60,121 nucleotides of DNA from Saprospiraceae bacterium. GTDB lineage: Bacteria > Bacteroidota > Bacteroidia > Chitinophagales > Saprospiraceae. Positions 24,279 through 33,276 of this stretch are shown here, in pieces. Location: the NCBI GenBank assembly GCA_020436935.1, contig JAGQWX010000030.1, positions 1-60,121 on the forward strand. The letters are read 5' to 3'. Positions within the stretch are counted from its first letter, which is position 1; every line of letters starts with the position of its first letter. A program made the translations under genes and the position numbers. Below the pieces are notes generated by a model, which saw nothing but the letters and a program-made list of their open reading frames with translations, made no database searches and had not been told where the DNA came from.

Positions 24279-27053
24279 TCACTGAATCGTAAAATTATAA
24301 GTAATGGATGGGAAAGCCGACCCCAGCACTGCTAATCTGAATGCTCTTATGGTTCCTCCTGCGTTCTCTTGCCTGAATCTTAAAGAATAGGCATTTTTCC
24401 TAAAATAGACATTGTAAACACCAAAAGTCCATGAAGATTTCAACTTCTTATCCTTTCTGTATCCCGGGAAAATATTTGCAGAAAAGTCCAGTCTGTGATA
24501 AAGTGGCAGTCGGTAATTGTTTCTCTCCCCATAAATGGGAATACCCAGTGCATTCCAATCATTGTATTTTCCTGAAGGTGCTGAAACAGGTCTTCCGCTT
24601 CCAATATTGTAATTGAAGTTATAACTGTATCTCCTGCTTGGGCTGACGTTTAAAAGCAATTGTAAATCATGCGGTTTATCAAAGTTGGATGGATACCAAT
24701 TACCTCCGTTGAGGGTATAGTTATCGTCACTGAACTTCATTTTTTTCAATGAGCGCGAGTAGGTGTAACCTAGCCTTGTTGTGACTTTTCCAATCGTCTT
24801 TTTCGCACTCAATTCCAACCCATAGTTGATGCCTTTGCCAAAAATCAATTCCCTTTCCACAAATTCATTGGCGAGAAGGTCAGCAAAGTCTATGTAATCG
24901 TTGGCATTGGTGATGTCTCTGTAATATACTTCTGCCGAAGTCTCCCAAACATTGTTTTTGAAATTTTTATAATAACCCAAACTATAGGTGAGTGCCGATT
25001 GCGGTTTGATGTTGTTGTCAGAAAGTTTCCAATAATCTATTGGAGACGCGGCTACAGAGTTGGATATTTGTGCCAAATATTGGAAAGTCCTGTTGATGGA
25101 AGCTTTGAGACTTGAGGAAGGTGAAAGTTCCATATTGGCTGATATCCTTGGTTCCAAACCAAAATATTTGGGTCCCAGTTCACCTTTTGAAAGAGTGCTG
25201 ACTGCTGTCATACTGGACAGAGGGTAAAATTTCTCACTGTCATAAGTCCGGATGTCTCTTTCGCCCATCAATCCAAAACCGGAAAATCGAAGGCCGGCTG
25301 AAACTGTAAGTTTATCTGTAACTGGTCGGGAGGCTTCGCCAAAAACTCCCATCTCTATGCCAATTTCTTTGCCAAGTTCCCTTTGTTCCACTTCCGAATC
25401 ATCTGCACCCGGGAATATAGCACCAGGATTCAGATCATACCTGATGGCTTCAATGCCAAAATTCAAGCTGTTGTTTCTCGATTTTTCCATGCCGATATCT
25501 GCCCTTGCAGAGGTATAGTTGACCCCTGTGTTGAATCTGGTTGAATTCGCTGGCAGCAAATCATTGAGATTGCTCTCATACTGTCCTTTGGTAAGTCTGA
25601 TGTTCAATAATTTATTGCCACCTATCAACGATTTGTAATAAGCAGAATATGCCCTTGTTTTGTAATCAAACTGGACTTCGTTCCCAAGTCTGAAATCGTC
25701 ATTGGCATCATACGCCTGAACACCAATGGCGCTTTGGTCGTTGATCCAATAGGTCAATTTTCCCTGCAGGTCGTAAAAATTCACCTTGCTTGCCTGTACT
25801 TCAGGTACGTTTACAAAATCAAAAAGGTAATTGATGGTAGACAGGCGATATCCCGCACTGATGGTAAGTTTGTCCTTGATGATTGGCCCGTCAACAGCAA
25901 TTTTTGAGGCAGTCAGACCTACGCCACCTTTCACCGTCCATTTGGTCTTGTCGCCGGTTATGGATGTGGTTTGAAGTACTGAAGAGATCCTCCCTCCATA
26001 TTTCGTAGGTATATTGCCTTTGTAAAGTTTCACACTTTCGACCAGGTCAGGATGAAAAAGGCTAAAAAAGCCCAATGCATGGCTTGAATTAAAAAACATG
26101 ATGTCGTCCTGGATGATCAGGTTTTGATCGGTATTACCACCTCTGATATTGAGACCTCCGACACCTTCACCTGCAGTACTGACCCCAGGCAGGCTGAGCA
26201 AGGACTTTACGACATCAACTTCTCCCATAAAAGAGGGCAACTTTTTTATTTCTTTTAAGGCCAACTGTTCCACCCCCATCTGCACTCTTTTGATGTTGTC
26301 ATCCTTAGCCCTTTCCGTAACGACTACTTCTTCCAGATTGATTGCTTCTTCTTCCATCTCTATGTCGAGCTGACCTGGACTGTAAACCATCACATCTATC
26401 ACCCTATTTACCATTCCAAGGGATTTAAAAATGAGCTGTTGACTTCCCTTGGGTACCATAATGGAATAATAGCCGTCAGCATCTGTAGCAGATCCATTGC
26501 TTCCTCCCAGGTATTCAACAGTGGCACCAATTACCGGGATACCATTCAGCTTGTCCTGAATTTTTCCGCTTACAGTGACTTGCGAGGCACTGGATGCTTC
26601 CGCACTTGAACCGATATTGATGACGGTTTTTTGTCTTTCTGTTTCTGCTTGTTGCTGCAGAAGTCTTTCCCGCTCCTGCCATACTGCAAGTGAAGTTTCT
26701 GTATCCCTCTTTGCTGCGATGACCCATTGCCGGGGAGAAAATATGATCACGCTCAATCCCTGGTCTTCGAGCTTTTTGAGCAATACATCTTTTTCATAAG
26801 TATCCCCTATTTGCATAGCAACGGCGTCCAACTTTTCAGTGCCGGATTCGTCAAAAAAGAGCTTGACTTTTTGTGTTTTTTCAAACCCAGATACGAAATT
26901 TGACCACCTGCCCGGGTTTTGTGCCCGGAGGATCAGAGAAGTTGTCAGTAAAGTCAGCAAAAGAATTAAACGCAGCAGAAGTGTTAGGTTTCGCACATGC
27001 AAAAGGATATAATATTGATTTGAGGTGGTGAATATAAAAATGTTTATAAACAT
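24279..27053 (-). CDS. TonB-dependent receptor with STN-like and carboxypeptidase-regulatory domains
   Basis: The product is 924 residues. After the signal region there is an STN-like segment (VKLFFDESGTEKLDAVAMQIGDTYEKDVLLKKLEDQGLSV). A CarboxypepD_reg-like domain follows (VTVSGKIQDKLNGIPVIGATVEYLGGSNGSATDADGYYSI), then a plug (VDVVKSLLSLPGVSTAGEGVGGLNIRGGNTDQNLI) and a 22-stranded-type barrel ending FPSITYNFTIQ. An in-frame GTG at 26996 gives a more typical signal peptide than the ATG at 27053, so the start is uncertain. The first of three genes with DUF4249 and MG2-like partners, it probably imports a non-glycan ligand such as a metal complex or peptide. The substrate is unknown. Confidence 0.88.
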   Translation of the reverse strand: MFINIFIFTTSNQYYILLHVRNLTLLLRLILLLTLLTTSLILRAQNPGRWSNFVSGFEKTQKVKLFFDESGTEKLDAVAMQIGDTYEKDVLLKKLEDQGLSVIIFSPRQWVIAAKRDTETSLAVWQERERLLQQQAETERQKTVINIGSSAEASSASQVTVSGKIQDKLNGIPVIGATVEYLGGSNGSATDADGYYSIMVPKGSQQLIFKSLGMVNRVIDVMVYSPGQLDIEMEEEAINLEEVVVTERAKDDNIKRVQMGVEQLALKEIKKLPSFMGEVDVVKSLLSLPGVSTAGEGVGGLNIRGGNTDQNLIIQDDIMFFNSSHALGFFSLFHPDLVESVKLYKGNIPTKYGGRISSVLQTTSITGDKTKWTVKGGVGLTASKIAVDGPIIKDKLTISAGYRLSTINYLFDFVNVPEVQASKVNFYDLQGKLTYWINDQSAIGVQAYDANDDFRLGNEVQFDYKTRAYSAYYKSLIGGNKLLNIRLTKGQYESNLNDLLPANSTRFNTGVNYTSARADIGMEKSRNNSLNFGIEAIRYDLNPGAIFPGADDSEVEQRELGKEIGIEMGVFGEASRPVTDKLTVSAGLRFSGFGLMGERDIRTYDSEKFYPLSSMTAVSTLSKGELGPKYFGLEPRISANMELSPSSSLKASINRTFQYLAQISNSVAASPIDYWKLSDNNIKPQSALTYSLGYYKNFKNNVWETSAEVYYRDITNANDYIDFADLLANEFVERELIFGKGINYGLELSAKKTIGKVTTRLGYTYSRSLKKMKFSDDNYTLNGGNWYPSNFDKPHDLQLLLNVSPSRRYSYNFNYNIGSGRPVSAPSGKYNDWNALGIPIYGERNNYRLPLYHRLDFSANIFPGYRKDKKLKSSWTFGVYNVYFRKNAYSLRFRQENAGGTIRAFRLAVLGSAFPSITYNFTIQ

Positions 27054-27330
27054 TTTCTATTAAGATTAATTTTGTATTATTCAAAACCCGCTAATGATGC
27101 AAATGAATTGAATAAGATCATACTAATTAACATCCTTGCCAAACATTTTCGAATTTCATTGGTAGATACAAATGAACTGCTGCCAATGTAGAAATCTGAA
27201 AAAAGTAAATCCTCTATTGATTTTTCTTAATTTGGAGTCTAATTTCACAGAACACGTATTCTTTTCTATAAAACATTGAATTACAATTTATTAGATTTTA
27301 AGTCATCATTTTAAAAGAAATCATTAAGCA

Positions 27331-27858
27331 TTGAAAGTTCTAAATATAAAATCTCTCATCACGATCATTTTGGGTAGCTTGCTGCTGGCAAGCTGCACGT
27401 CGATTACCGCTGAAAATGAAAAATTGGCAATAGCAAAACTCAATGACAGGGCTGCTGCCCAGCTCCCGGTTGAAAACATGGAAAAAGGGAGGACCTATCT
27501 TTCTGTTTATTCGCACATTTATACCAATTCACAACACAGAATTCATGAGTTGACTGCGACCATCAGCCTAAGAAATGTCAACCTTGAGGATACGATCTAT
27601 ATTGCAAAAGCTGATTTTTACAATACGGAAGGCCAGTTGATCAAACGTTTTCTTGATCATGCGATTTTCATAGCTCCAATGGAAACATTTGAAATGGTGA
27701 TCGAAGAAACAGATAATTCAGGGGGAAGCGGGGCCAATTTCATCTTTGACTGGCTGAAGAATCAATCAAGTGCTGACCCACTTTTTGAAGGTGTAATGAT
27801 CTCTACAACTGGTCAGCAGGGACTTTCATTCACCACTCAGGGTAAAAGAATAAATTGA
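27331..27858 (+). CDS. DUF3124 family lipoprotein
   Basis: A TTG at 27331 starts a 175-residue product. It has a lipoprotein signal (LITIILGSLLLASC, Cys22) and DUF3124 features: GRTYLSVYSHIY, LTATISLRNVNLEDTIYIAKADFYNTEGQLIKRFLDHAIFIAPMET, and the very typical GGSGANFIFDWL near residue 131. The family is widespread and uncharacterised. It is followed one base later by a MarC-like membrane protein gene, so the two are probably co-transcribed. No regulatory site was identified in the 270 bp divergent spacer before it. Confidence 0.85.
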   Translation: MKVLNIKSLITIILGSLLLASCTSITAENEKLAIAKLNDRAAAQLPVENMEKGRTYLSVYSHIYTNSQHRIHELTATISLRNVNLEDTIYIAKADFYNTEGQLIKRFLDHAIFIAPMETFEMVIEETDNSGGSGANFIFDWLKNQSSADPLFEGVMISTTGQQGLSFTTQGKRIN

Positions 27859-27859
27859 T

Positions 27860-28477
27860 ATGCTCGGAGAAATTATCGCCAAAATCTTTTTCCTTATTGC
27901 AGTGATTGACCCTTTGGGATCGGTCCCTGTTTATCTGGAAGCTACCAAAAACTTCAATGAAAGGCAAAAACGTAAAGTAGCCATCAGGGCATCAAGCATA
28001 GCTTTTGGCATTTTGCTGTTTTTCATTTTATTGGGTCAAATCATTTTGGAAAGCATGGAAGTATCCCTGGTTGCTTTCCAGATTTCCGGCGGCTTGATAC
28101 TTTTTCTTTTTGCATTGACCATGATCTTTGGAGAAGGCAAGCCTGAATCTGAAAAGCACATGATCAAAGACTACAAACATGTAACAATCTTCCCGGTGGC
28201 CATACCTTCTATTGCATCTCCGGGAGCCATTATGGCCGTTGTCATCCTTACTGACAATCATATTTATACCATCCAACAGCAAGCAGTGACTTCACTATTG
28301 GTACTGTTTGTCATCATCCTCACCATGCTTCTGCTTTTGGTAGCCAATAGGGTCCAACGCAATGTAGGAGAATATGGTATAACCGTCATTAGTAAGATTA
28401 TGGGGCTTATTCTGGCTTCATATGCGATCCAGAATATATTAAGCGGGCTCAAGGAGTTTTTTGCAAACCCATTGTGA
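27860..28477 (+). CDS. MarC family (UPF0056) integral membrane protein
   Basis: The 205-residue protein has six predicted helices and typical MarC landmarks: IDPLGSVPVYLEATKNFN near the N-terminus, FQISGGLILFLFALTMIFG in the middle, and FPVAIPSIASPGAIMAVVIL. The family occurs in the inner membrane and has no established substrate. The old link to multiple antibiotic resistance was not upheld. It is paired with the DUF3124 gene (1 bp gap). Its stop codon directly abuts the stop codon of the convergent PL1 gene, so no terminator space separates them and antisense transcription is likely. Confidence 0.88.
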   Translation: MLGEIIAKIFFLIAVIDPLGSVPVYLEATKNFNERQKRKVAIRASSIAFGILLFFILLGQIILESMEVSLVAFQISGGLILFLFALTMIFGEGKPESEKHMIKDYKHVTIFPVAIPSIASPGAIMAVVILTDNHIYTIQQQAVTSLLVLFVIILTMLLLLVANRVQRNVGEYGITVISKIMGLILASYAIQNILSGLKEFFANPL

Positions 28478-30184
28478 TTACCTCCTGACCACTTTTAGGG
28501 TCTTGCTTTGGCTGTTTTTATTGATAAGCTTTACAAAATAAACACCACTTTTTTCCTTGCTCAGGTCCAGCTGATAATAATTACCTTCACCGATAGCCTG
28601 CGAAGGAAGACGTTGCACCATTCTCCCAAGCGCATCAAAGATTTGAATATCATTTAAATCCATTTCCCCGGTATGGGCAATCATACAAAGACCGTCCGTT
28701 ATAGTAGGATACAATTCAAATGATCTAAAGTCATTTTTTTCGAAGGTTGATGTACTTGAGTTTACGGTCAATTCATATAAGTATTCTTCCAAATGTGTAT
28801 AACCTTCATTTCCAACAATATTTCCGTCAGACTTCAGATTTGGATTCAATCCATTTCTTGTTTCCCATTCATCGGGTATGCCATCACCATCTGTATCCAC
28901 TGGTGCCGTGCTCGAAGGATATGCAGGCAAACCACCTACATCTGATGGCTTATCAATTATACCCGTTGGCTTTGACACTCCGGAAGAGTAAGACCCTCCA
29001 AAAGTTGCTTTACCTTCCACAAGTTCCCGCACTATTCTGGCATCGATGGTATCTCTCCTTGGCAGACTTGCACCGGCTGATTGCACCACCATCTGAAATG
29101 CCTCTTCCGGTGCTACCGCCTCATATCCGGAAATGATCAATGGCTGATCCAGCCTGCCATTCTTCAACAGAGCTGTCGCACCAGAATAGCTGTCCTTTTG
29201 TATTCCTTTGGACCAATTGTCTGCACTTACATCAGGAAATCCAAAAACATAGTTGCCATTTACATAGAACTTCCCTCCAAAAATGGTGTCCCCACCATCA
29301 AGATAAATGCTGGTGTACTGCATGATGCGGTTCCTTTTGTTTGAAGTACTGCTGTTGGTAAGATTTCCGGGAGTTGCAGGACCTGCTTTAAAGTAATTGT
29401 TGACAATGTTGTACTTTCCGCCTTCTCCACCATAAATGGAATTGCCACCCCAATTGTAGATGACGTTGTTGCAAAATTCCAGACTGTCTCCAAAAGTCTG
29501 ACTTTTATACCTTGTACCGTTGAATCTGGGATTTCTGCTGGTGTGGTGTGCGATAAGATTGAATAAGTAGGATGAGTTATTGCCTCCAAAAATACCGCCA
29601 TACCCGTGCAGGCCTTTTGAATGGTATGAATTATACAGGCTTTCGCTGATGATGCAATGTTGAACGGTAACATTTTTAACATCATAAAAACTCATGGTCT
29701 CATCCACAGACCACGACATGGAGCAATGGTCAATGATGATGTTTTGGTAACCGCCACTGAAGCAGTTCAGGGCGTCGTCTTCCACCTTATTGACGTCTCC
29801 CAGGCGGAATCTCATGTACCTGATGATGATGTTGTTGGCAGAAATATTGACCGGATATCCCGTGACACAGATTCCGGCTCCGGGTGCTGTTTGACCTGCA
29901 ATTGTGATATTGTTTTGTCTTAACGCGAGCTTGCTCTTGAGTTGGATGATGCCTGAAACCTTAAATAGGATCATCCTGTTGCCCTGACTTACGGCATCGC
30001 GCAGACTTCCCGGGCCTGCGTCATTGAGGTTGGTGACATAATAAACACTGCCACCACGGCCACCAGTAGTATACTTCCCTCCTCCCAGGGCATCCGGAAA
30101 TGCCGGGACTTGTGCAAGTACCCCGCAGTTAATTAAAACCAAACATAAACTTGTGATCAGCGCGCATTTTTGCAAAAATGTCAT
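28478..30184 (-). CDS. Secreted pectate lyase (PL1-like) with T9SS sorting domain
   Basis: The 568-residue protein has a signal peptide (cleavage near AQ25) and an N-terminal parallel beta-helix of pectate-lyase type. Landmarks are FPDALGGGKYTTGGRGGSVYYVTNLNDAGPGSLRDAV, GQTAPGAGICVTGYPVNISANNIIIRYMRFRLGD, DDALNCFSGGYQNIIIDHCSMSWSVDETMSFYD, and NPRFNGTRY. A short DTDGDGIPDEWE Ca-binding loop follows, then a C-terminal type IX sorting domain (FELYPTITDGLCMIAHTGEMDLNDIQIFDALGRMVQRL ... GVYFVKLI). It should cleave polygalacturonate by beta-elimination outside the cell. It is the second gene of the operon with the 30189-33167 fusion (4 bp spacing). Its stop codon abuts that of marC. Confidence 0.9.
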   Translation of the reverse strand: MTFLQKCALITSLCLVLINCGVLAQVPAFPDALGGGKYTTGGRGGSVYYVTNLNDAGPGSLRDAVSQGNRMILFKVSGIIQLKSKLALRQNNITIAGQTAPGAGICVTGYPVNISANNIIIRYMRFRLGDVNKVEDDALNCFSGGYQNIIIDHCSMSWSVDETMSFYDVKNVTVQHCIISESLYNSYHSKGLHGYGGIFGGNNSSYLFNLIAHHTSRNPRFNGTRYKSQTFGDSLEFCNNVIYNWGGNSIYGGEGGKYNIVNNYFKAGPATPGNLTNSSTSNKRNRIMQYTSIYLDGGDTIFGGKFYVNGNYVFGFPDVSADNWSKGIQKDSYSGATALLKNGRLDQPLIISGYEAVAPEEAFQMVVQSAGASLPRRDTIDARIVRELVEGKATFGGSYSSGVSKPTGIIDKPSDVGGLPAYPSSTAPVDTDGDGIPDEWETRNGLNPNLKSDGNIVGNEGYTHLEEYLYELTVNSSTSTFEKNDFRSFELYPTITDGLCMIAHTGEMDLNDIQIFDALGRMVQRLPSQAIGEGNYYQLDLSKEKSGVYFVKLINKNSQSKTLKVVRR

Positions 30185-30188
30185 TTAT

Positions 30189-33167
30189 TTATTTTTCTTG
30201 AATGTTCTTTAAAAAAGCGTCTATTTTATCTACCATAGGAGTGAACCAGGGTTCGAAAAAGACAAAACTATGGGGTGCGTTCTCGAATTTGAGATAGTCA
30301 TTGTACACGCCGGCATCATTTAATTTTTGTCGGTACTCCTCCCATCCTGCCTGCATGCGTTTTTCACCACTAGCGATGAACAAGGCCATGGGCATGGGAG
30401 CTTCTACCCTATCCAAAGCCGATGCATCATGGTATAAATCCGGCCGCTCTGAAACCGGAGCTCCAAACCAATACGTGGCGGCAGACAGCTTTTTACCGTC
30501 AACTCCTTCGCCGGAATCTGGATGGATATATGCGGTAATGCCGTCCATATCAATGAAGGCCTTGATGCGTGGCAGGTCTTTTGCAGAAATATTTTGTCCC
30601 CCAAACTTTTTTTCTTGCATGGTGCTTGCAATCAACGCAGAGAGCTGTCCACCGGCAGAAAATCCCATCAGGACCAAATCATTACCTTTGATCTTATACG
30701 TCTGGCTTTGCCCGACTATAATCCGCAAAGCATCTCTGATATCTTCGATGGGAGCCGGATACAATGCTTCTGTGGAGAGCCTGTATTCTACAAGAAAAAC
30801 CACATATCCCTTTTTAGCCAATGTTGCGGCAAGATCTGTGTGCATGGTTTTATCACCCGTTCTCCAGCCACCACCATGAATCATGACCAGGGCTTGTCTG
30901 TTTTCCTGAGCTCCCTTCAAACTTATCACATCCATGTGCAAGTCCTTGCCATTTTTGGTAGCATAAACCACATCTTTGGCCAGGTCTATTGACTTATAAC
31001 TGACCTTTGGCAACCTTGCCTTTTTTTCTTTTTTTATGACGCTTTCATAGGCTGCTTTAAGATTGTAGGAAGTATCTCTTACTCCTGTGACGCCTATTTG
31101 GCTCCGACCGATGTTTAGCTCATGCCATCTGGGATATTCCTTTTCCAATAAATCTTCGGGCCAATAGCCATACCAGCCGTAATGGGTCCTTCTTTCTACT
31201 TCAATCTCAAAAATATCGAATCTTTTTATGCCGTCTCTTCCGCTGAAAATCGGCTTTTCGAGCTCGAGGTCATAAAACCTCCCCCAAAGTGGCTTGGCAA
31301 ATTTGTCTTCCCCAAGTGCTACTTCATATCCGGTTTCGCTGGCCGTGTCTTTCACTCTTTTGTACGTGATGCTCTTCAACTTTATTTTATCCAAAAATCT
31401 CACTCCGCTTCTGATAGCATTGCGCACCTCTTCCGACGGTTGTTGGATGCCCATCAAATACTCAATAACAGCTACTGATTCTTTGGTAGCAAAAGAAGGA
31501 TGTTCATATATTCTAGCTGTAGCAGGTTTGAGACTTTGTGGGTCATATTGAGCAGCCCAAATGGTTTTTATTCCTTCTTTCTCGATCTGAGTTTTAAGAA
31601 TGCAGTCAATTCCTTTTTTCGTGCCATCGTGCATTGCTTCAATCAACTCATTTCCCAAATCCAGATCTGAGTTACTTGTGTCAGTAAAAGTCCGGAAGAC
31701 CTGCAAAGCATTGATCATTGCATCGTCATTGTACGTAATTTGATTTCTATATCCGCTGGTATCAGGATAAAACTGGGGAAAGCCTCCATGATCATATTGC
31801 ATTTTGACCAGGTAGCTGAGCCCATTTTTTAGCGAATGGAGATAGTCAGGATTTTTAGTAGCACGATATGCTTTCAGTAAATAATTGATCTCTCTTGTTG
31901 TTGCCCCATTGTCAATGGTGCCGTCATTCCGATTTTTATCCTCCATGACACCTGCTATAAAACTTTCGGACCAATGATCACTGTAATTGGGGGGTTGTGT
32001 TTTACCATCCAATGTTTTGGGCCATCCTCCGTAGACCCTTTGTGCAATGAGCATGTGCTCTGCAATGGAGTCTTTTAAAACTTCAGCTTGTTTCTGTGCA
32101 TTCTTTACCTCTGGTCTTCTTTCATACGGTTTTGGGTTGTTCCAGGCATAACTCAGCACTTTTTGTCGCGTTTGTGCCGAGGCTGTTTTTTTATCAATAT
32201 TGTTCTTGTACCAATTATAGGGTGAGCCAGCTTTCTTATTTCCATAATAGTAGATTCGTTTCCCCCATTTCAACTCATTGGTTGTGGTCACCTGGTATAT
32301 TTCACTGTCGGCCATCTCTTTGCTGAATGTGTTGTTGATCAAATAGATCTGGGCATCTCTATGAAATCTTCCAAGTTTATATCCCGGATCACCAACGAAT
32401 TCACTGTTAAGGATGACAGACTTTGCATCTTCATTTCCTGTACCATCGTGCCAGACAGCTGCATTTTTATTATGGCAGATAAAAAAACAATTTTCAGCCA
32501 CTGCCCATCCCCTCGGACAATAAAAGTCAACACCACCTTCCATGGTGCAGGATTTAAAATAATAGGTACCATTCTCTACATCCCAGGGACTTACAGTATC
32601 GCCTCCCAAACTATAAAAATTGCTGTTGGTCACGGTAAGTCGCTGTGTTGGTGGCATAGATCTGAGGGCGAACTGGTGGCCATCTTTTCGGATTTTCTTT
32701 AGCTCTCCTTTACAGTCAAAATCAAACTCTTCTTTCAAATCAAATCCAAATGTATTGGCGGCTACGATATTTTCTATGGTAATGTCATTGGCCCTGATGT
32801 TGATGGCTGCAGCACCCCAATCATCGTTGTTGCTACACCTCCAAATGTCCCTGGATTCTGCAACAATGATGTACACTGCATCGGCCTTCTTCTTTAATTT
32901 GGGTACAACTTCTTTCCACCACAGCCCTTTTTGAGGTTTCTTCTGACCAACAAGTCTGATGTTGTTTTTGTCAAGAAAAACTTTTTCTCTGTAAACTCCA
33001 TGCTTGATGAGTACCGTTTTTGGCTCATTGTCATTTGGCAAGCTCTCAATTGCTTTTTGAATAGAGGTAAAATCAGCTGACCCGTCGAGTGCCACACTTA
33101 CCGTTCTCTGTGCTGTCATTTGAAAGACAAGTATCCAAAAAAGGCATGTGATTACAGACTTCAACAT
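30189..33167 (-). CDS. Three-domain pectinase: CE8 pectinesterase, PL10 pectate lyase, alpha/beta-hydrolase esterase
   Basis: The 992-residue protein contains three enzyme domains in one chain. Residues 22-330 are a CE8 pectin methylesterase beta-helix (HGVYREKVFL; Asp190, Asp214 in GGVDF and Arg267 at the expected sites). Residues 360-690 are a PL10-type pectate lyase (GGWPKTLD, WSESFIAG, GTIDNGATTREINYLLKAYR, GGFPQFYPD). Residues 722-990 are a BD-FAE-like alpha/beta hydrolase (HGGGW oxyanion motif, GFSAGG with Ser837, His966), likely an acetyl or feruloyl esterase. It could demethylate, deacetylate and cleave pectin in one molecule. No T9SS tail was recognised. It is the first gene of its operon, with a LacI-type site about 90 bp upstream. 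Confidence 0.9.
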   Translation of the reverse strand: MLKSVITCLFWILVFQMTAQRTVSVALDGSADFTSIQKAIESLPNDNEPKTVLIKHGVYREKVFLDKNNIRLVGQKKPQKGLWWKEVVPKLKKKADAVYIIVAESRDIWRCSNNDDWGAAAINIRANDITIENIVAANTFGFDLKEEFDFDCKGELKKIRKDGHQFALRSMPPTQRLTVTNSNFYSLGGDTVSPWDVENGTYYFKSCTMEGGVDFYCPRGWAVAENCFFICHNKNAAVWHDGTGNEDAKSVILNSEFVGDPGYKLGRFHRDAQIYLINNTFSKEMADSEIYQVTTTNELKWGKRIYYYGNKKAGSPYNWYKNNIDKKTASAQTRQKVLSYAWNNPKPYERRPEVKNAQKQAEVLKDSIAEHMLIAQRVYGGWPKTLDGKTQPPNYSDHWSESFIAGVMEDKNRNDGTIDNGATTREINYLLKAYRATKNPDYLHSLKNGLSYLVKMQYDHGGFPQFYPDTSGYRNQITYNDDAMINALQVFRTFTDTSNSDLDLGNELIEAMHDGTKKGIDCILKTQIEKEGIKTIWAAQYDPQSLKPATARIYEHPSFATKESVAVIEYLMGIQQPSEEVRNAIRSGVRFLDKIKLKSITYKRVKDTASETGYEVALGEDKFAKPLWGRFYDLELEKPIFSGRDGIKRFDIFEIEVERRTHYGWYGYWPEDLLEKEYPRWHELNIGRSQIGVTGVRDTSYNLKAAYESVIKKEKKARLPKVSYKSIDLAKDVVYATKNGKDLHMDVISLKGAQENRQALVMIHGGGWRTGDKTMHTDLAATLAKKGYVVFLVEYRLSTEALYPAPIEDIRDALRIIVGQSQTYKIKGNDLVLMGFSAGGQLSALIASTMQEKKFGGQNISAKDLPRIKAFIDMDGITAYIHPDSGEGVDGKKLSAATYWFGAPVSERPDLYHDASALDRVEAPMPMALFIASGEKRMQAGWEEYRQKLNDAGVYNDYLKFENAPHSFVFFEPWFTPMVDKIDAFLKNIQEK

Positions 33168-33256
33168 TTGATGTGGTTTGAAATAAACATTCTGCTATTT
33201 TAACAGTATTGATCAGATAAAACGTGTTTCTCAGGCATAAATCTTACTATAAATCA

Positions 33257-33272
33257 ACGCAAACGTTACCGA
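33257..33272. promoter_or_regulatory. LacI-type operator upstream of the CE8-PL10-esterase operon
   Basis: ACGCAAACGTTACCGA is a pseudo-palindrome centred on AACGTT, about 90 bp upstream of the start codon at 33167. It overlaps nothing coding and lies just before the end of the GH43 gene (33277). It matches the sites at 41880 and 54222 at 13 or 14 of 16 positions. Binding by the 20478-21479 regulator is inferred. Confidence 0.7.
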
Positions 33273-33276
33273 AACT

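Noticed and set aside
28028-28282. Minus-strand frames within the marC gene
   Set aside because: They are antisense to a well-supported membrane protein and have no family resemblance.
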